This document shows, piece by piece, positions 48,635 through 60,948 of a stretch of DNA of 64,000 nucleotides; position 1 is the first letter of the stretch, and every line of letters starts with the position of its first letter. Under the pieces are notes generated by a model. That model worked only from the letters and a program-made list of their open reading frames with translations, made no database searches and had not been told where the DNA came from. The DNA lies in contig VZTI01001178.1 of NCBI GenBank assembly GCA_013397865.1, forward strand, positions 1,134,194 through 1,198,193, written 5' to 3'. Made by a program: the position numbers and the translations under genes. This DNA is from Struthidea cinerea. Its lineage: Eukaryota; Chordata; Aves; Passeriformes; Corcoracidae.

Positions 48635-48860
48635 GAATCATGGAATCCCAGAAGGGATTGGATGGGAAGAGACCCTAAAGCCCATCCTGCTCCACCCCTG
48701 CCATGGGCAGGGACACCTCCCACTGTCCCAGGCTGCTCCAAGCCCCGTCCAGCCTGGCCTGGGACACTTCCAGGGATCCAGGGGCAGCCACAGCTGCTCT
48801 GGGCACCCTGTGCCAGGGCCTGCCCACCCTCACAGGGAGGAATTCCTTCCCAATATTTAG
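48635..48860 (-). mobile_element. CR1 3' tail (group A)
   Basis: 'gaatcatggaatcccagaag', 'gaagagaccctaaagcccat', 'gggatccaggggcagccaca' and 'aattccttcccaatattta'. It is 5'-truncated at the 'cccaatat' line. Confidence 0.93.
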
Positions 48861-51297
48861 ATCTCTTTTAGTTTATTTCAGCTTACAGTAATTCTTGTTT
48901 TTATTCATGCCACACAGGTGAAGAAAACACTCCTCAAAAACCTGTGCTCGAGAAGATGTTGGCCTTCCCCATGGTTTTGGAGGGAGCTGAGATGAGGGAG
49001 TTTGTGATTAGGAGTGGGATGTGTGAAAAGTGCCTGAGCAAAAACTTCAGGTTTCAAATCATTTCACTAAAATAGCTCATAATGGTGTGAGTTTGACCAC
49101 CTTGATGCCTGCCCTGTGCAGAAAGGGGAGATGCAGTGTCTGGCTATTCCTGAACACACATTAATTAAGGGAAGAGATGAATATTTACTGGCCAGCGCCG
49201 AGCAGGGTGTATCGGAAAAGAACACGGCATCGATCGGAGTGAAAAATAAATAAATAACAGAAATGTCCCCCCCAACACCACCTGTAGATGTATTAGGGAG
49301 AAAATATTGAACTGGGCTCTCCTGGCTCCCATGCAATTGATGCAATTTATTTTCAATTTGTCAAACATGGCATTGGAGCAGCAATTGGTTTTGGTGATTT
49401 ATTAGGAATTTTCTAACCAGGGCACTCTGTCATTGGAGTTACTTCACTTGTGTTCAACTAGATTTTTGTCTTTCTGCAAGCTCAAGCTGTGAAGCCAAGA
49501 AGGTGAGTTTTTCTGTATTTCCCCCCCCCCTTTTTTTTTTTAAACCAAAAGGGAAAACTGAAAGAAACTCAGCCAAAAAGGGAAATGGGGAAAAAGTAGC
49601 AGAATTGACATATTTTAAACATCATGACAGGATGGGCTGTTTAAATTGCCGCTGTGAATTGATTTAAAAGCTGTTGGTAGGCATCTCTATTTCATTAACT
49701 GTCTTCTCCTTCATTTCAGTTACTGGAGTCATTGCCTCTTATTACCTTCCAGGTTCGTGATATCCATCCACATGGTTATTTTAGTTATTACTATCTGTAT
49801 ACAGAAAATGTAAGAGGCAATTTTGGGACAGAAGCGGCTTGGGAGGGATGTGGGGATAGGGAAATAAATAATTTGATTTCTGTGTGACACCCATGATTTA
49901 AAGCCATCAGGATTACGGGAGTGTTTGTGCTGGGTGTGCATTCTGGTCAGAACCTGGGGGGAAAGCGTGGGGGCTCATGGTATCAAATCTGGATCTGGTT
50001 ATGAATAACCAACAATGACCCCACAGCACATTTTCTCCTGGGAATTCGGTGCCCCAGCGTGCCCATGGTATTTTTCAGCCCTTCTGATGGGAGTTCAGTG
50101 AGTTTGAAGTGTATTTTCACTTACCACCCACTCCAAGGTGGAGCTTGGGGAGCAGGAGAGCCCTTTCCTTCTCCTTGAGGCCACTGATGATCCTGTCCCT
50201 CAGGGAATATCAGCGCTCCCCTTATTTAACAGGTGAAAAGGTGGACGTGGTGCCCGCAGAGGCTGCTGGATGTTACCAGGGTCTGTGCCAGGGGCAGCTG
50301 TGGGCAGGGAGGGGAAAGAGGAAAGCTTTCGGGATGTCCTTCCCAAAGCTTTTCTCCTCACACCTAAACAGCACAGCCAGCTCCAGATTATTTTCACATT
50401 TTCGGAAACGCTGGAGCTTCCAGCCTGTTTTCCCAGAGCTCTGCAGAGTCATTAGCTGCTTACAGCACTTAAAAGAAAAATGTGGTGCTTCGGAGACTTC
50501 GCTTCTGTTTGCTGTCTTTACCACCAACTAATTGGTTGGATAACGAGCAAATATTTTTCCTCTGTTCCTCAATTTCCAAGCTTTTTGACTTGCAAGCAGG
50601 AAGAGCAAAAGCTGCTCATGGTTGGCAGGCAGTGAGAGGGGAACGAGTTGTGGGGAGGCTGCCGGAGCCACGCTCGGGATGGGATTGCGGGGCCTGGTTC
50701 CAGCCAGTTTGTGCCTCTTCTCCTGTGCTTTTACATCCACAGGTCTGGTCTTACTCATCCTTCAAAGCAGGTGGGGAAGGGAAGGGAAGAGGGGAAGCTC
50801 TGCAGGGCAGGGTGACCAATAGCTCCCATTTGGTGGGAACAAACCATCCGGGAGCCTGGATGGGAGGACCTGAATGATCCTATTAGCAGGGTGACTGTGG
50901 CGAGGAGAGACAGCTGCTGGCTGCATGAACCAGCATTACCTTGATTTAAAGGCACTGCTTGTGGCTTTAAATGGAATCCTCTGGCCTGGCTGGGTCTGAT
51001 TCAGCCCCGAACAAGGCAGCGAGCTCCGTGTGCTGCCGGAGGAGGCCGTGCCCGGCCCCGCTCCAAAGCGCCGTCGCTCACAACGAGGTTCCCCAGAGCT
51101 CTGAGGACAGCGAGGTGTAAAGGCAGCAGCCATGGAGAGCGGGGACGTGCTGGGTGCCCCGAGGGAACAGAGAGCTGCCCTGACAGGGCAGAGCCGACCT
51201 CGCCAAGGAACCGATCCCTGGCACGGGGATGCTCCTGCAGCGAACAGCAAAGCTTCCCGTGCGGGTGGCCGTGGGCATGGCTTGCCAAGTGTTCCCA
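48861..51297. other. Unique DNA
   Basis: No gene recognised. A C10/T11 run lies at 49521-49541. 51000-51290 is GC-rich with moderate CpG, but no promoter or exon can be supported. Confidence 0.45.
49521..49541 (+). repeat. C10-T11 homopolymer tract
   Basis: A run of ten C followed directly by eleven T. Such tracts are prone to sequencing length error. Confidence 0.95.
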
Positions 51298-51788
51298 CGT
51301 CGCTGTTAAGTACCGAGAACGGCGAGTAACGGCACGATCCAAGTTCAGGAAGAAAGTAGTTATTTAATTAATTATAATTTGGTTTATATAACTTGGTTCC
51401 CGAAGATGACAGGAGGTCATTGGATCTTGGACCAGCCAGCCCCTGTCCCACTGGCCAAAGCTCACAACACCTACTTCAAAATATTATTTCACTGTGTGCC
51501 ATAACAACTCTGAAAAATAAATCCCAGGTGCACAGATAAAACTCAGTTTACAAAAACCCGTAGCAGTGTTTATCACAGCTTTCATGAGAACCACAGAGCT
51601 CTCACAGAATGCTGCAGAAAGCTGAAAAATTCTCTACCAAAGCTTTTCAGCATCTACACAGTGTAGTTCCACTAAACCTGTAAATAAATTCAACTTGATC
51701 CTCGCCTAAGCGCTCNGAACCACAAAGTTCTCACAGAATGCTGCAGAAAGCTGAAAAATTCCTCTAACAAAGCTTTTCAGCATCTACA
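51298..51788. mobile_element. Second copy of the 8810 LTR family, interrupted by an N join
   Basis: It is flanked by perfect 6-bp duplications 'ttccca' at 51292-51297 and 51789-51794. The unit 51298-51658 (361 bp) matches the LTR at 8810-9178. The last 72 bp (51587-51658) are then repeated at 51717-51788 with 4 differences (one an inserted base), after a 57-bp stretch (51659-51715) and an N at 51716. Either this is a solo LTR with a false duplication at an assembly join, or a provirus whose interior was lost at the join with only a piece of the second LTR kept. The length match to the first copy and the exact flanking duplication favour the solo LTR. Confidence 0.8.
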
Positions 51789-51968
51789 TTCCCAGACTGG
51801 AACCTTCACCCAAATGTTGGGACTTGGGAGAGGTGACTTTGCCCTGGGGATGAATCACCCAGGCCCAGCACCCAGGAGCATCAGGTGCCAGGGTTTTACC
51901 CCCATCCTCTACTGCTGCTGAAGTGAAGCCACCCCAAAGCACAGTTGAGTCTGAGATGGTGAAGGATC

Positions 51969-52350
51969 TCAAGGGGCTGCACGAGTGAGGAAACTTGGTT
52001 TGTTCCGCTGGAGGAGACTGAGGGCAGACATCACCGGGGGCTGCAGCTCCTCCTGAGGGGCAGCTCCGAACTCTGCTCCCTGGGACCAGGGACAGGACAC
52101 AGGGAACGGCTGGAGCTGGGCCAGGGAGGGTCAGGCTGGAGCTCAGGGAAGAGTTCTTCCCCCAGAGGGTGCTGGGCACTGCCCAGGCTCCCCAGGGAAT
52201 GGGCACGGCCCCGAGGCTGCCAGAGCTCCAGGAGCGTTTGGACAGCGCTGCCAGGGATGCCCAGGGTGGGGTTGTTGGGGTGTCTGTGCAGGGCCTGGGG
52301 CTGGACTGGATGATCCTGGTGGGTCCCTTCCAACTCAGGAGATTCTGTGA
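51969..52350 (+). mobile_element. CR1 LINE 3' half (group C)
   Basis: 'aaggggctgcacgagtgagg', 'ggtttgttccgctggaggag', 'gcagctccgaactctgctcc', 'ggctgccagagctccaggag', 'ggttgttggggtgtctgtgc' and the tail 'ggtgggtcccttccaactca' ending 'gagattctgtga'. It is the best preserved group C tail here. Confidence 0.92.
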
Positions 52351-55300
52351 ACCCTCCTGGCTGCCTGGAAGTGTTGCTGTGACTCCCTCCTGCCCTTTCA
52401 GTACCCTGAATGTGTTCCCAGCAGTACAAAGACACCGTGGCGGGAGGCTCGGGCAGAGAGCAGCAGCCTGGCTCCATCTCAGCTGCCCCTCACCCCAGTT
52501 TTGGGAATGGCAGAGGGAGAATGATCTGTGCTGGTTTAGCTTTTTCTCACTATCTCCATCTGTTCTGTTTGGGATAACCTTGTTTATCCTCTAGTCCGTG
52601 CTCTGTGTCTCCGCATGAAGGGAATACCAAACTTTGGGAATACCAAACTTTGGGAATTGGCGGGACCAGTCTGACGCTCTGGGACCCCAGCGCTCCCAGC
52701 TTGAGGACAGCCAGGTGCTGCCTGTGGCACCTCTCAGACTCGCCCCTCACACCCAGTTACCTCCACACCACCCCGTGGGCAGCAGATGTGACCCCAGTGT
52801 CCCACCACCCGTGGAAGGACCCCAGTAACTGTGAACACATCCCTTGTGGCTTGCAATTTCCAAGGCCCATCACTGGGAAATGTAAATGCTGTTTCCTGCA
52901 GCACGTGCTGGATAAAGGCATTCCCCAACATCTGTTTGCATTTTAAATTCCCAGGCCTTTTTTTTCACACGCAACTTTTGGTGCCGGTGCCACCTTGCGC
53001 TTCCAGGGTGGCGGAATGGGAAGTGGCAGTCCCCAGCCCAGACAAAGCACATCCTGAAATTTTATTAATGACGATTTTCAGCTGCTCCTGGGACTTGGCA
53101 TCTGCCTGCAAAGGCTGGTGACAGGATTCAGTTGGTGAAACATCCCCGTGATAAATACCAAGTGGGAGTGATGAGCAAGCTGTGGTCAGTTCATGAGTGG
53201 GTTTTTTGTGTTGGCTGGGGAATAATTTGGTTTCCAGTGGCAGCAGAATGTGTTATTTCTCCCCTCTCTCCCTCCCAGCCTCCTAAAGATGCTGCAGGAC
53301 TGAGCTCGTAAACGAGCAACTGTTGCAGCCGCTCACCTCGTTTACAAGCCAACGTTGATCAGCCTTGAGAGGAGAAGGAGCTGGTGGAGCCTGAAAGCTG
53401 GGACGTGCTTCGGGTGGAGAGGGAAGGGCTGTGAAGCCAGGCAGGGTTTTTTGCAGGTGAAGGCAGCAGCGATAGTTATGGTAGATAATCATCCTGCTCC
53501 ATCTGGGCTGAAAAATTTGCTAATTGAGTCAGGACTGTTTCCCGGGGGAGAAATAACCTCCCTGTTTTCAGGGCTTTACTGGGAGGGTCGGGGGTCCCTT
53601 AGGGGATGCTCCCTGCCTCATCCTGAGGCTGGTTTAGCTGAAATACTCTCAGCTGTTTTCCTTCTATTTTCATCCCTCCCTGGCACTTCCCATCTCCAGC
53701 TCGTTACAGGCTTGGCAGGGAAAAGAGGCAGGGGGAAGAGAACGGGAAAGAAATCTTTCATTTCCATTTCCAAAGCCGAGGAGCAGGCGCAGAACTGACG
53801 ATGCTCACGGAGCTGTCTCTGACAGCTCCATGCCAGAGGGAAACCTGGGCTTCCATTTCCAGCCCTGTCCCCCTGGGCAGAGCTGAGGAGTTCGTGGGGA
53901 TCAGCAGGGAGAAGGAAAACAATTTGATCAAGGGGCCCTGGAGTCAGGCACATGGAGAAACTGGTCTGGTGGGGTTTTTCAGCTTTCATCAGTGTCAAGT
54001 TGATTTTATTTTTAGAGCAGTGATGGTATTAAAAACAAAAGGAAGGGGGGGTGAGTAAAGCACCTACAGGTACATGGGGCAGAGCCCCCATCAGCTGCTC
54101 CGCTGGTCCTCCCTGACCAACTCAAAGCTTTTTAGAGCTGATTATTGGAGATTTTACAAGGTGGGTGGGGTCACAGGTGCAGTATTTTGCTGTGTGTAGC
54201 CACACTCATCCATTGCCTCACCAGCACCCTTGTGTTTTGCAGTATTTGGGAGCGGAGGGAACATTTTGTGTCGTGGCCGGTGTGCTGTAGGGGAAAAGGG
54301 AATCCGTGGGAGAGCTGCTGCACCGTGTCGGTGCGTGGGGACTGGGCTTGGTGACAGGACAACAATTCCAGTGAGCCCTGGGGCTCCCGAGGAGCTGCCT
54401 CTGTGTCCTGTCACTGCCTGGGGCCCGCCTTAGGGATTTCTAAGGAAGATTGGAGAAAACCCTGCAGCAGGCAGAGTGAGGGTCCCCTGCCTGCAGACAG
54501 GTGCTGCCCTAACTCCTAATTGCCAAAAACTGCTTCAAGGCCTGAAGCCTGAGGTGTTTATTCTGTCCCAAACTGCTCCTCCCTCCCAAACCAACCTTTG
54601 GTTCCTTCCAAACCCACCCAGGGCCGGGTCCCTGCTGCCACACACACCAAGAGAAGTGAGCTGGTGTTCGGGGGAGGCACATCCCCTTTTTACAGGCAGT
54701 GAGTGTGGACTGTCTCCAAACGTGTCCCTCGAGGTTTTGAAACGTTTTTCATCTGTGAGAGAAAGGAGGACAAACCCGTGGGTGGCAGAGCATTGCCTGG
54801 AGAAGTTCTGCTCTCTTCTGCTTTCACTCAGCCCAAATTCCTCCCTGCTGATGATGGTCATATGCACATATATGAGACTATTATATGTTTATATTTTTTA
54901 TCAGCATCATTATTATTGTGCTCTGAATTGCCCTGGCAAAGCTACCCTAAGTCAGTGCTGAGGGAATATGAAAGTTCACTGCTTTCTGTGCCAACCAATA
55001 TGAAAATAGGAGAGGCTTCAGACTTCTCTGACATTTTCCTTGTCTTCTGAGCAAAAAAAGTAGCGGGAAAGCAATAAAATAAGGCTTCCAGCTGGGACTC
55101 CAGCTGCCAGGAGAATTATTAGTCTTTTGCAGCCTAGGCTCAGGAAGGGCTTTCTTGCATCCCAGGCCAGGCAGGTGAGATGAGACGCTGGTGCTCAGTG
55201 GTGCCGGGCAGGGCTGCCTTTCACAGGGCAGTGAAGAGGGCAAGTCCTCAGTGATGCCAGCCCCTCCCCGAGCCTCGTGTCAGGAGAAACAGTGCATTTC

Positions 55301-58004
55301 CATGATTTTCCTCTCCCTTGTTGCAGAGCTTGCACTGCAGTGAGGCTGTGCAGCGCAATCGTGACGCTGGGCTGGCAGAAATGCCAGGGTGGTTTAATGA
55401 AGAATCCTGAGCAGGGCTTAAAAACCCCCACATTAATGCTGGCTCAGAGCCCACAGAGGTGAGCCGGTCCTCTCGAGAGAATGATGGGTAAAAATTGGCC
55501 TGGACAGCTCTCAGCCAGCCTCAATTAATGGAGATAACGCTCCACTCGCAGTGAGCCACTTCTGCTTTGCTACTTGCCGTGACCTCGCTGAGTTTCATGG
55601 CATTGGTCGCGATGGAAACATGCGAGTCCTGTGCCAGGAAAGCCCAGGGCTTGGCTGGGAAACGGGAAAGAAGGAGCAGAGCCATGGCTCTGTGGTCTTC
55701 CCAGCCAGTCGACAGCGGTGGTGGGCAAGTAGAGGCTCTTCGGCGGAGCCACAGGTGACTTGGGCTGAGCGCAGCAATCAGGAGCTTATTTATCCCAGCT
55801 TGGAGTGTCACGCTCTGGTAGCCAGGCACTTCTTGTTGCTCATCTCGAAATCCCAATCGAACGCCTTCATTATCACCCAGCAGTGTTTCCTTTGTGGATA
55901 ACAAGTCATACTGCGAGCATTAATGGAGCGTCGGATGGATTTGTGTTGTGGGATTGTTGTAAGCGCTGATTGAAGTTTTGCCGGTGATTAGGGGGCTTAG
56001 TCAGGTGTGAGAGAGGGAGTCTCTGCTGTCTCGTAAGATCTGGGCTTGCAGTGCCTCTCCGTGGGGTGTTGTCGGGGTGTTCCTTACGAAGTCAACTTAA
56101 TGAGTGCCATGCGTGAGATCCCAAGTTCCCTTCATCCCGTCTGGCACCCGTCACTGGCGTTGTGTCACCGCCCGCACAGGGAACTCTGCTCCAGACACTG
56201 CCCGGGATTTTAGCAGCTGTCTAGAGGGGCTGTGGCGGAGCGTCGTCCTCCGTGCGGGATGTGGACCTCGTTCTGCAGAGGTGGACACAAAGGAGGGGGA
56301 AAGGTCTGAGCTCAGCTTTTCACGCGCTCAAGAACAAGAAGACATTCCAGGGACACGAGAAACGTTCTTTTCTTGTCATGTGGAAGAAACAGGATGTCAG
56401 GTGGGGCAGGAGCTTCTTGTCCAGCAGCTGTGGGCGTTGGGAGGCGAAGTTGCTCCGCCCCAGCTGAACACTGTGACACGTTCGTTCCTCGAGGAGATCC
56501 GTCGTGATTCCTTAATTGGGATGAACGTGGGACTGGGGGAGAGGCTGGTGGCACAATCTATCAATTTTACCAATGAAAAATGATAGGAAGTGGCATCCCC
56601 CCGTCTGGCAGGCTCCCAGCCTCCTCCACTGCACACCTCATTATCCCGTTCCGCTGCTGCATCTCCATAACATTCATCCCTAATGATGGCGGAGGGATGT
56701 TCATTTCCTGGAGTGTTACTTGCTTATTACCAACCCAGCCCCGGTTCTCTCTGGAGTGGCAGTGGGGAATATTTCCAGTACCATGGCTTGCTTGATCTGG
56801 ACTGATGGGTGCGAAGCTGAGGGTGAAGGATGTCCAGACTTAGGGTCCTGCCTGGTGTTTGTAATATTTCAAATTCAGCCTTTCCATCGGTGTTTCTGGC
56901 CAGATTCCTGTTTCCTTGGCTCCAGGAGAAGTTTTAGCAGGAAAAAGGTGCTCAGGCTTGCCAGGGAGTCGTAGCGCTGGGTTGGGGGTTAGGCAGAGAG
57001 CTGGGAGGTGCAATAGAACGGGCAAAGCTGTGGGCAGAGTGCACTGTAAAACTGCTTTTCACCTCCTGGGGGAGCCTCACGCAGGGCAGCCCCTGACACT
57101 GTGGGGTGTCCTTGTGGATCTCCTTTCTCTCCCCAGACTTTCCCATTTGTTCCCCAGGCCCTTCCCATTAGTATGAGCCCCACGGGCTGGACACTGCCCA
57201 TGAGTCCCTGGCCAGCGGGAGGTGCCAATCAGAGCTCTCGTGTCCACCGACTCAAGTAATCTCTTCGAAGGCTCCTAACAAGTTAATAAGGATTGATCTG
57301 CTTCTCATCAGATCATCTTGGCTGTTCTTAATGAACCCGGGCATTTTCAAGCCTTTCTTTCCCCTTAAAAATGAGCTTCCAAATAAATACTCTTCTCCCA
57401 GTCGATGGGCAGCTGATTCCCTCCACATTCCCCCAGCATTAAGGTTTGGATTGAAGGAGGCACCGCTCCGGCTTTGTGGTGGTCACGTGTGTTGGTTCTG
57501 GAGGGAAGCTTAAGTTAAAGCAAATCTTATATTTGGTCTTAAATAAAGATGGATTTAATTACAATTAACTGTCTCACTGAGTGGTGGTTTGAGAAAGCCA
57601 GCTCAGCCCCGATTTTTCTATCTAAGATTCATTTGTAAGCCCTCAGAAAACACCCAAATTTTAATTCTCTCCTAGACAGGCTAAGCCTTGAATAGTGAAA
57701 ATAAAGGTGGGAAGAGCAGTTCAAGAGGAGCCCTCAGAGCAATGAAAATTAGTGACTTTTCTGTCCAAAAAAATATTGCCGTAGGCAGCTGGGATAATCC
57801 ACCCCGCTGTCTGTAGCATTGCCAGGAGAGTGTTGTCAGACTAATGGGGTCTTTGAGAGATCACTGATGGTTCTGGTGTAAATGTCCACCTGCTGCTGGA
57901 ACTCTCTGTTCCCTGTCTTGCCCATTTTCAGGGAATCCGTAGGAATGAAGCCCTGCCCTCTCATTGCTTCCCCTGTTTGCTAAATCCCTCGTGCACATGT
58001 TGCC

Positions 58005-58340
58005 ATCTGGTCCCTAATGCTTTGTGTCAGTTTAAGTTCCCCTAAGCTCTTACTGGCCATTTCTTGTGTTATCTGCACATTCCCTAATTCCTCTTCTCCT
58101 CTCCCTGGGGATCTGATCCCTGACTTAGGCAAATCCTCATCCTCTTCATTTGTGAGCACAGATGCAAAAGTAAATATTGTAAGTGTCAGTGTCAGCTTCT
58201 TATCCTCTTCTGCCTCCAATTTCCCTCTGTCAGTCTTATCTGCGCTGGATCCACTTATCTCCTGTGTCTGTATAATGGTCTTTTCCTTCTGTGTTTTTGT
58301 AAAAGCCGGGAGATTCTCATCGTTAAATTGTCGTTTTTCC
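58005..58340 (-). mobile_element. Possible ancient L3/CR1-like LINE relic (tentative)
   Basis: On the + strand, 'gtgagcacagatgcaaaagt' followed by 'aatattg', then 'cctcttctgcctccaatttc' and 'gtctgtataatggtcttttc', resembles the complement of the old amniote L3/CR1-like LINE pattern (a 'gatgcaaagtattcattt' line, a 'tctgccatttcctc' line and a 'aaaagttctt' line). An AT-rich, stop-poor minus frame of 79 codons (57980-58219) overlaps it. Divergence is high, so the family is uncertain. Confidence 0.35.
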
Positions 58341-59119
58341 TTTAATTATATCCCTGTGTGTTTACCTTCCCCAACCCATGCCCCTGCTTCTAACACATCC
58401 CCACTTCTAAGCAGGCGAGTTTTCTTTGTACCTGACTTTGATTAAAGATTGGAACGTCACAAAATCCCATGTTCTGGAAACTCAGAACCTGGGGCTGTTT
58501 GAAGCTGAGCCTGAATCCTGTGTGGAGCCAGCACTGCTGGCTCTGCTGTGGGTGCTGCTGTGGCTCCTGGGGTGGGGCACGAGGGAGGTGTGGGACATCA
58601 CAGAGCCCTCGAGTGATGAGCTGTGGGAAATCAAGAGGGGATTTATATCTCTGTGTGGGTTTTCCTGTCGGCGACGTGGGGAGAGTGCTTCCTACAAAGA
58701 GAAGGAGTCGTGTGGGTGAAAGCAGGGCAGAGGCAGAGCTGAGCTGCCCTTTCCCTGGTGATTTTTTATGGATGCAGGAGCGTTGTGGGACAGACCACAG
58801 CCAAAGGGCACGTGTAGTTTAAGCCAAAACACAAACATCAAACTCCCCAAGTGCTTTGGAGTGTGTTTCAGCCACCCTGGTGGGTGCTCCCTGCTTGTGC
58901 TGACATCAGATCCACCCCAAGCCTCGGGATTTGCGGTCTGATCATGGCTGATGTTATAACCTGGATAAATTGATTTATTTTACCTTTGAGTGCCCCACAA
59001 TAGTGTTTATTACATAACAATTCCTATCAGGAAAGTGTCTCGGTGTATGATGTACAGCAACACTAAATGCCGGGGTAGCAGGAGGGCCCTGCTTTTTGCA
59101 AGCTGCAGCAGTTTGTAAT

Positions 59120-59480
59120 TTCAAGATCAATATGTTGATGTGTTTTTTGAATTTTAATGAATAAACCACACTGGTGTTTGTTGTTTACCTGCTTTCTGAT
59201 TTTTTAACAAGTGGCTCTAGTGATAATTACCAAAATTCTGTAGTCGCAGAAGGAGGGAGGAGGGCGGGGGGGGGAACCTGGATCCTTCATAACTCTCCAA
59301 CTGGGCAATTATCTCCATACTGTATGTGCTGCTTTTCTATAAATGTTGAAATTCAGTAATTACCACTAGAGCCAGCCGTGACATTTCGAAAGCAGATACA
59401 TAACAAATAGGGATGCCATGGAGTCATTAAAATTCAGATATCAAAACAGCTCTCCCTATTCTTCTTTGCATGAATCCGTC
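59120..59480. other. AT-rich candidate conserved element
   Basis: Repeat-free AT-rich sequence with 'ttgaattttaatgaataaac' and 'gttgaaattcagtaattacc', interrupted only by a short G-rich run at 59256-59275. Texture-based inference. Confidence 0.3.
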
Positions 59481-59517
59481 TCTTTGTTTCATGAGGAATT
59501 CAGTTGCCAATTAAACA

Positions 59518-59584
59518 CCTTTTCTTTCCTTTTTCCTCTTTGTTTTTCTTTTAATTTTCTTTCCCCATTTTCTTTTTCCTTTTG
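59518..59584 (+). repeat. Pyrimidine-rich low-complexity tract
   Basis: T- and C-rich over 67 bp, with TTTTCTTT units and only a few purines. Confidence 0.85.
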
Positions 59585-59635
59585 CAAATGAATTCTAATC
59601 TCCATGAAAGGAGCTGAATTGACAGTCATGACAGT

Positions 59636-59722
59636 TGGTGCATTAGGAAAAAACATGGACGAGTTTAGTCCTTCCTGAGGAACCCAGCCAGCACCTCCCC
59701 AGCTTTGGAAATGGTGAGGTTG
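59636..59722 (+). repeat. 87-bp segment repeated within the LTR at 63.0 kb
   Basis: It matches 63027-63113 with 5 mismatches and no indel, same orientation, and again 63305-63391 inside the N-bounded duplicate. No wider homology was found on either side. It is either a fragment of the LTR subfamily or the source of a local templated insertion into that LTR. Confidence 0.85.
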
Positions 59723-60006
59723 GATCAAAAATCTAGGCAGAGAGGGATGCTTTTCCAAGCAATTCTCCTTTTCTCCTTCTGGCAACATTTTTTTCCTGCT
59801 CATCCTAAAAGGAAAAGCATCTCCCAAGGTGACCAATAACTTTGGGAAACTTCTTTTTGCCTGTCCTGCCAGAGCTGCGGTTTCACGGCCAACAGGAATA
59901 GCTCAGTTATCTCCCAAATTGTTATTCCTGCTGCAGTCTCCTAGCAATCCCTGACATCTGGCAGCCGGAGGTTTTCATTTAGTTGTTTTTTTAGTGGTTT
60001 GGGTTT

Positions 60007-60030
60007 TTTTTTTTTTAATTTTTTAACAAT
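60007..60030 (+). repeat. T-rich tract
   Basis: A run of 14 T, then AA, then further T runs. Confidence 0.9.
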
Positions 60031-60441
60031 GTTGTGTTGTTTATGGGTTTGACTCCTGGAAGACAGGATGTGATGCCTCCCAATCAGTCGCTAATGAAAC
60101 GGAGGGATTGACAGGCTGGAATTGATCCTTCCTTTGTAATCTGGGAGCAGGCAGACAGGTCTGTCTGTGAACCTGTCAGGGGTTGTGTGTAAGACAGGTG
60201 TGATGAGGAGCCCGGGCGCTGAAAACAAGGAGAACAGCATCTTCCGAAACCTCACGAGCAGGAAAACCTGTAGGGTTTCGACTCCTCCTCCCTCCCCGTG
60301 TCTGAGTGCTGCTCGTGTGCTTTCCCAGGAATGTCTTTGGGAGACAGCAGGATGGATTTGTTTGGAGAGGGGCTGGCATGTGGAGGGACTCCTGGTCCTC
60401 AAGCGTGGGAAAGCACCACAAGCCTAAACAGTCAGAGTGCC

Positions 60442-60749
60442 AGAGTCGTGGAATGCTTTGGGTTGCAAGGCACCTTAAAGCTCATTCCGTTCCACCCCTG
60501 CCATGGGCAGGGACACCTTCCACTATCCCAGGGTGCTCCAAGCACCTGGCACATTTCCAGGGATGGGGCAGCCACAGCTGCTCTGGGCACCCTGTGCCAG
60601 GGCCTGCCCACCCTCCCAGGGACCAATTCCTTCCCAATATCCCATCCAGCCCTGCCCTCTGGCACTGGGAAGCCATTCCCTGTGTCCTGTCACTCTGGGC
60701 CCTTGTAAAGAGTCTCTCTCCATCTTTCTTGTCAGCTCCTTCAGGCACT
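60442..60749 (-). mobile_element. CR1 LINE 3' fragment (group A)
   Basis: 'agagtcgtggaatgctttgg', 'aaggcaccttaaagctcatt', 'gggatggggcagccacagct', 'gcccttgtaaagagtctctc' and 'tcagctccttcaggcactgg'. Its upstream part (60565-60749) is near-identical in inverted orientation to 31823-32007. Its tail (60442-60564) is of a different subtype. Confidence 0.92.
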
Positions 60750-60948
60750 GGAAGGATGATAAAGGGCTTGGAGAAGTCCGTGCTCCTAAAAACCGATGGC
60801 TTTTGTCTTTTATGGCTTCACTCCACACTTTCTCTGTAGTTTGCCCACAGCAAAGATCTCCTCACGTCTTGGACAATGCCCTGACCTCTCTATTTCAGGC
60901 AAATAATTTGTTGCGTCCTTCCTCTAGAAAATCATTCCTCTGGGACTG
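60750..60948 (-). repeat. Non-CR1 leader, inverted duplicate of 31624-31822
   Basis: Reverse complement of 31624-31822 with 2 mismatches over 199 bp and no indel. Homology ends abruptly at 60948, where the flanks become unrelated. Confidence 0.9.

Larger units (their letters stand above)
52351..60441. other. CR1-free unique block, 8.1 kb
   Basis: No CR1 or LTR found apart from a 25-bp CR1-like line at 53357-53382, which is too short to call. It contains a possible ancient LINE relic, a pyrimidine-rich tract and AT-rich candidate elements near 55840-56100, 57240-57560 and 59120-59480. No exon recognised. Confidence 0.45.

Noticed and set aside
51000..51290. CpG island with a coding start at 51132
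   Set aside because: CpG content is moderate, frames are short and overlapping, and no known protein is recognised.
53357..53382. Short CR1-like line
   Set aside because: About 25 bp of similarity is too little to support an element.
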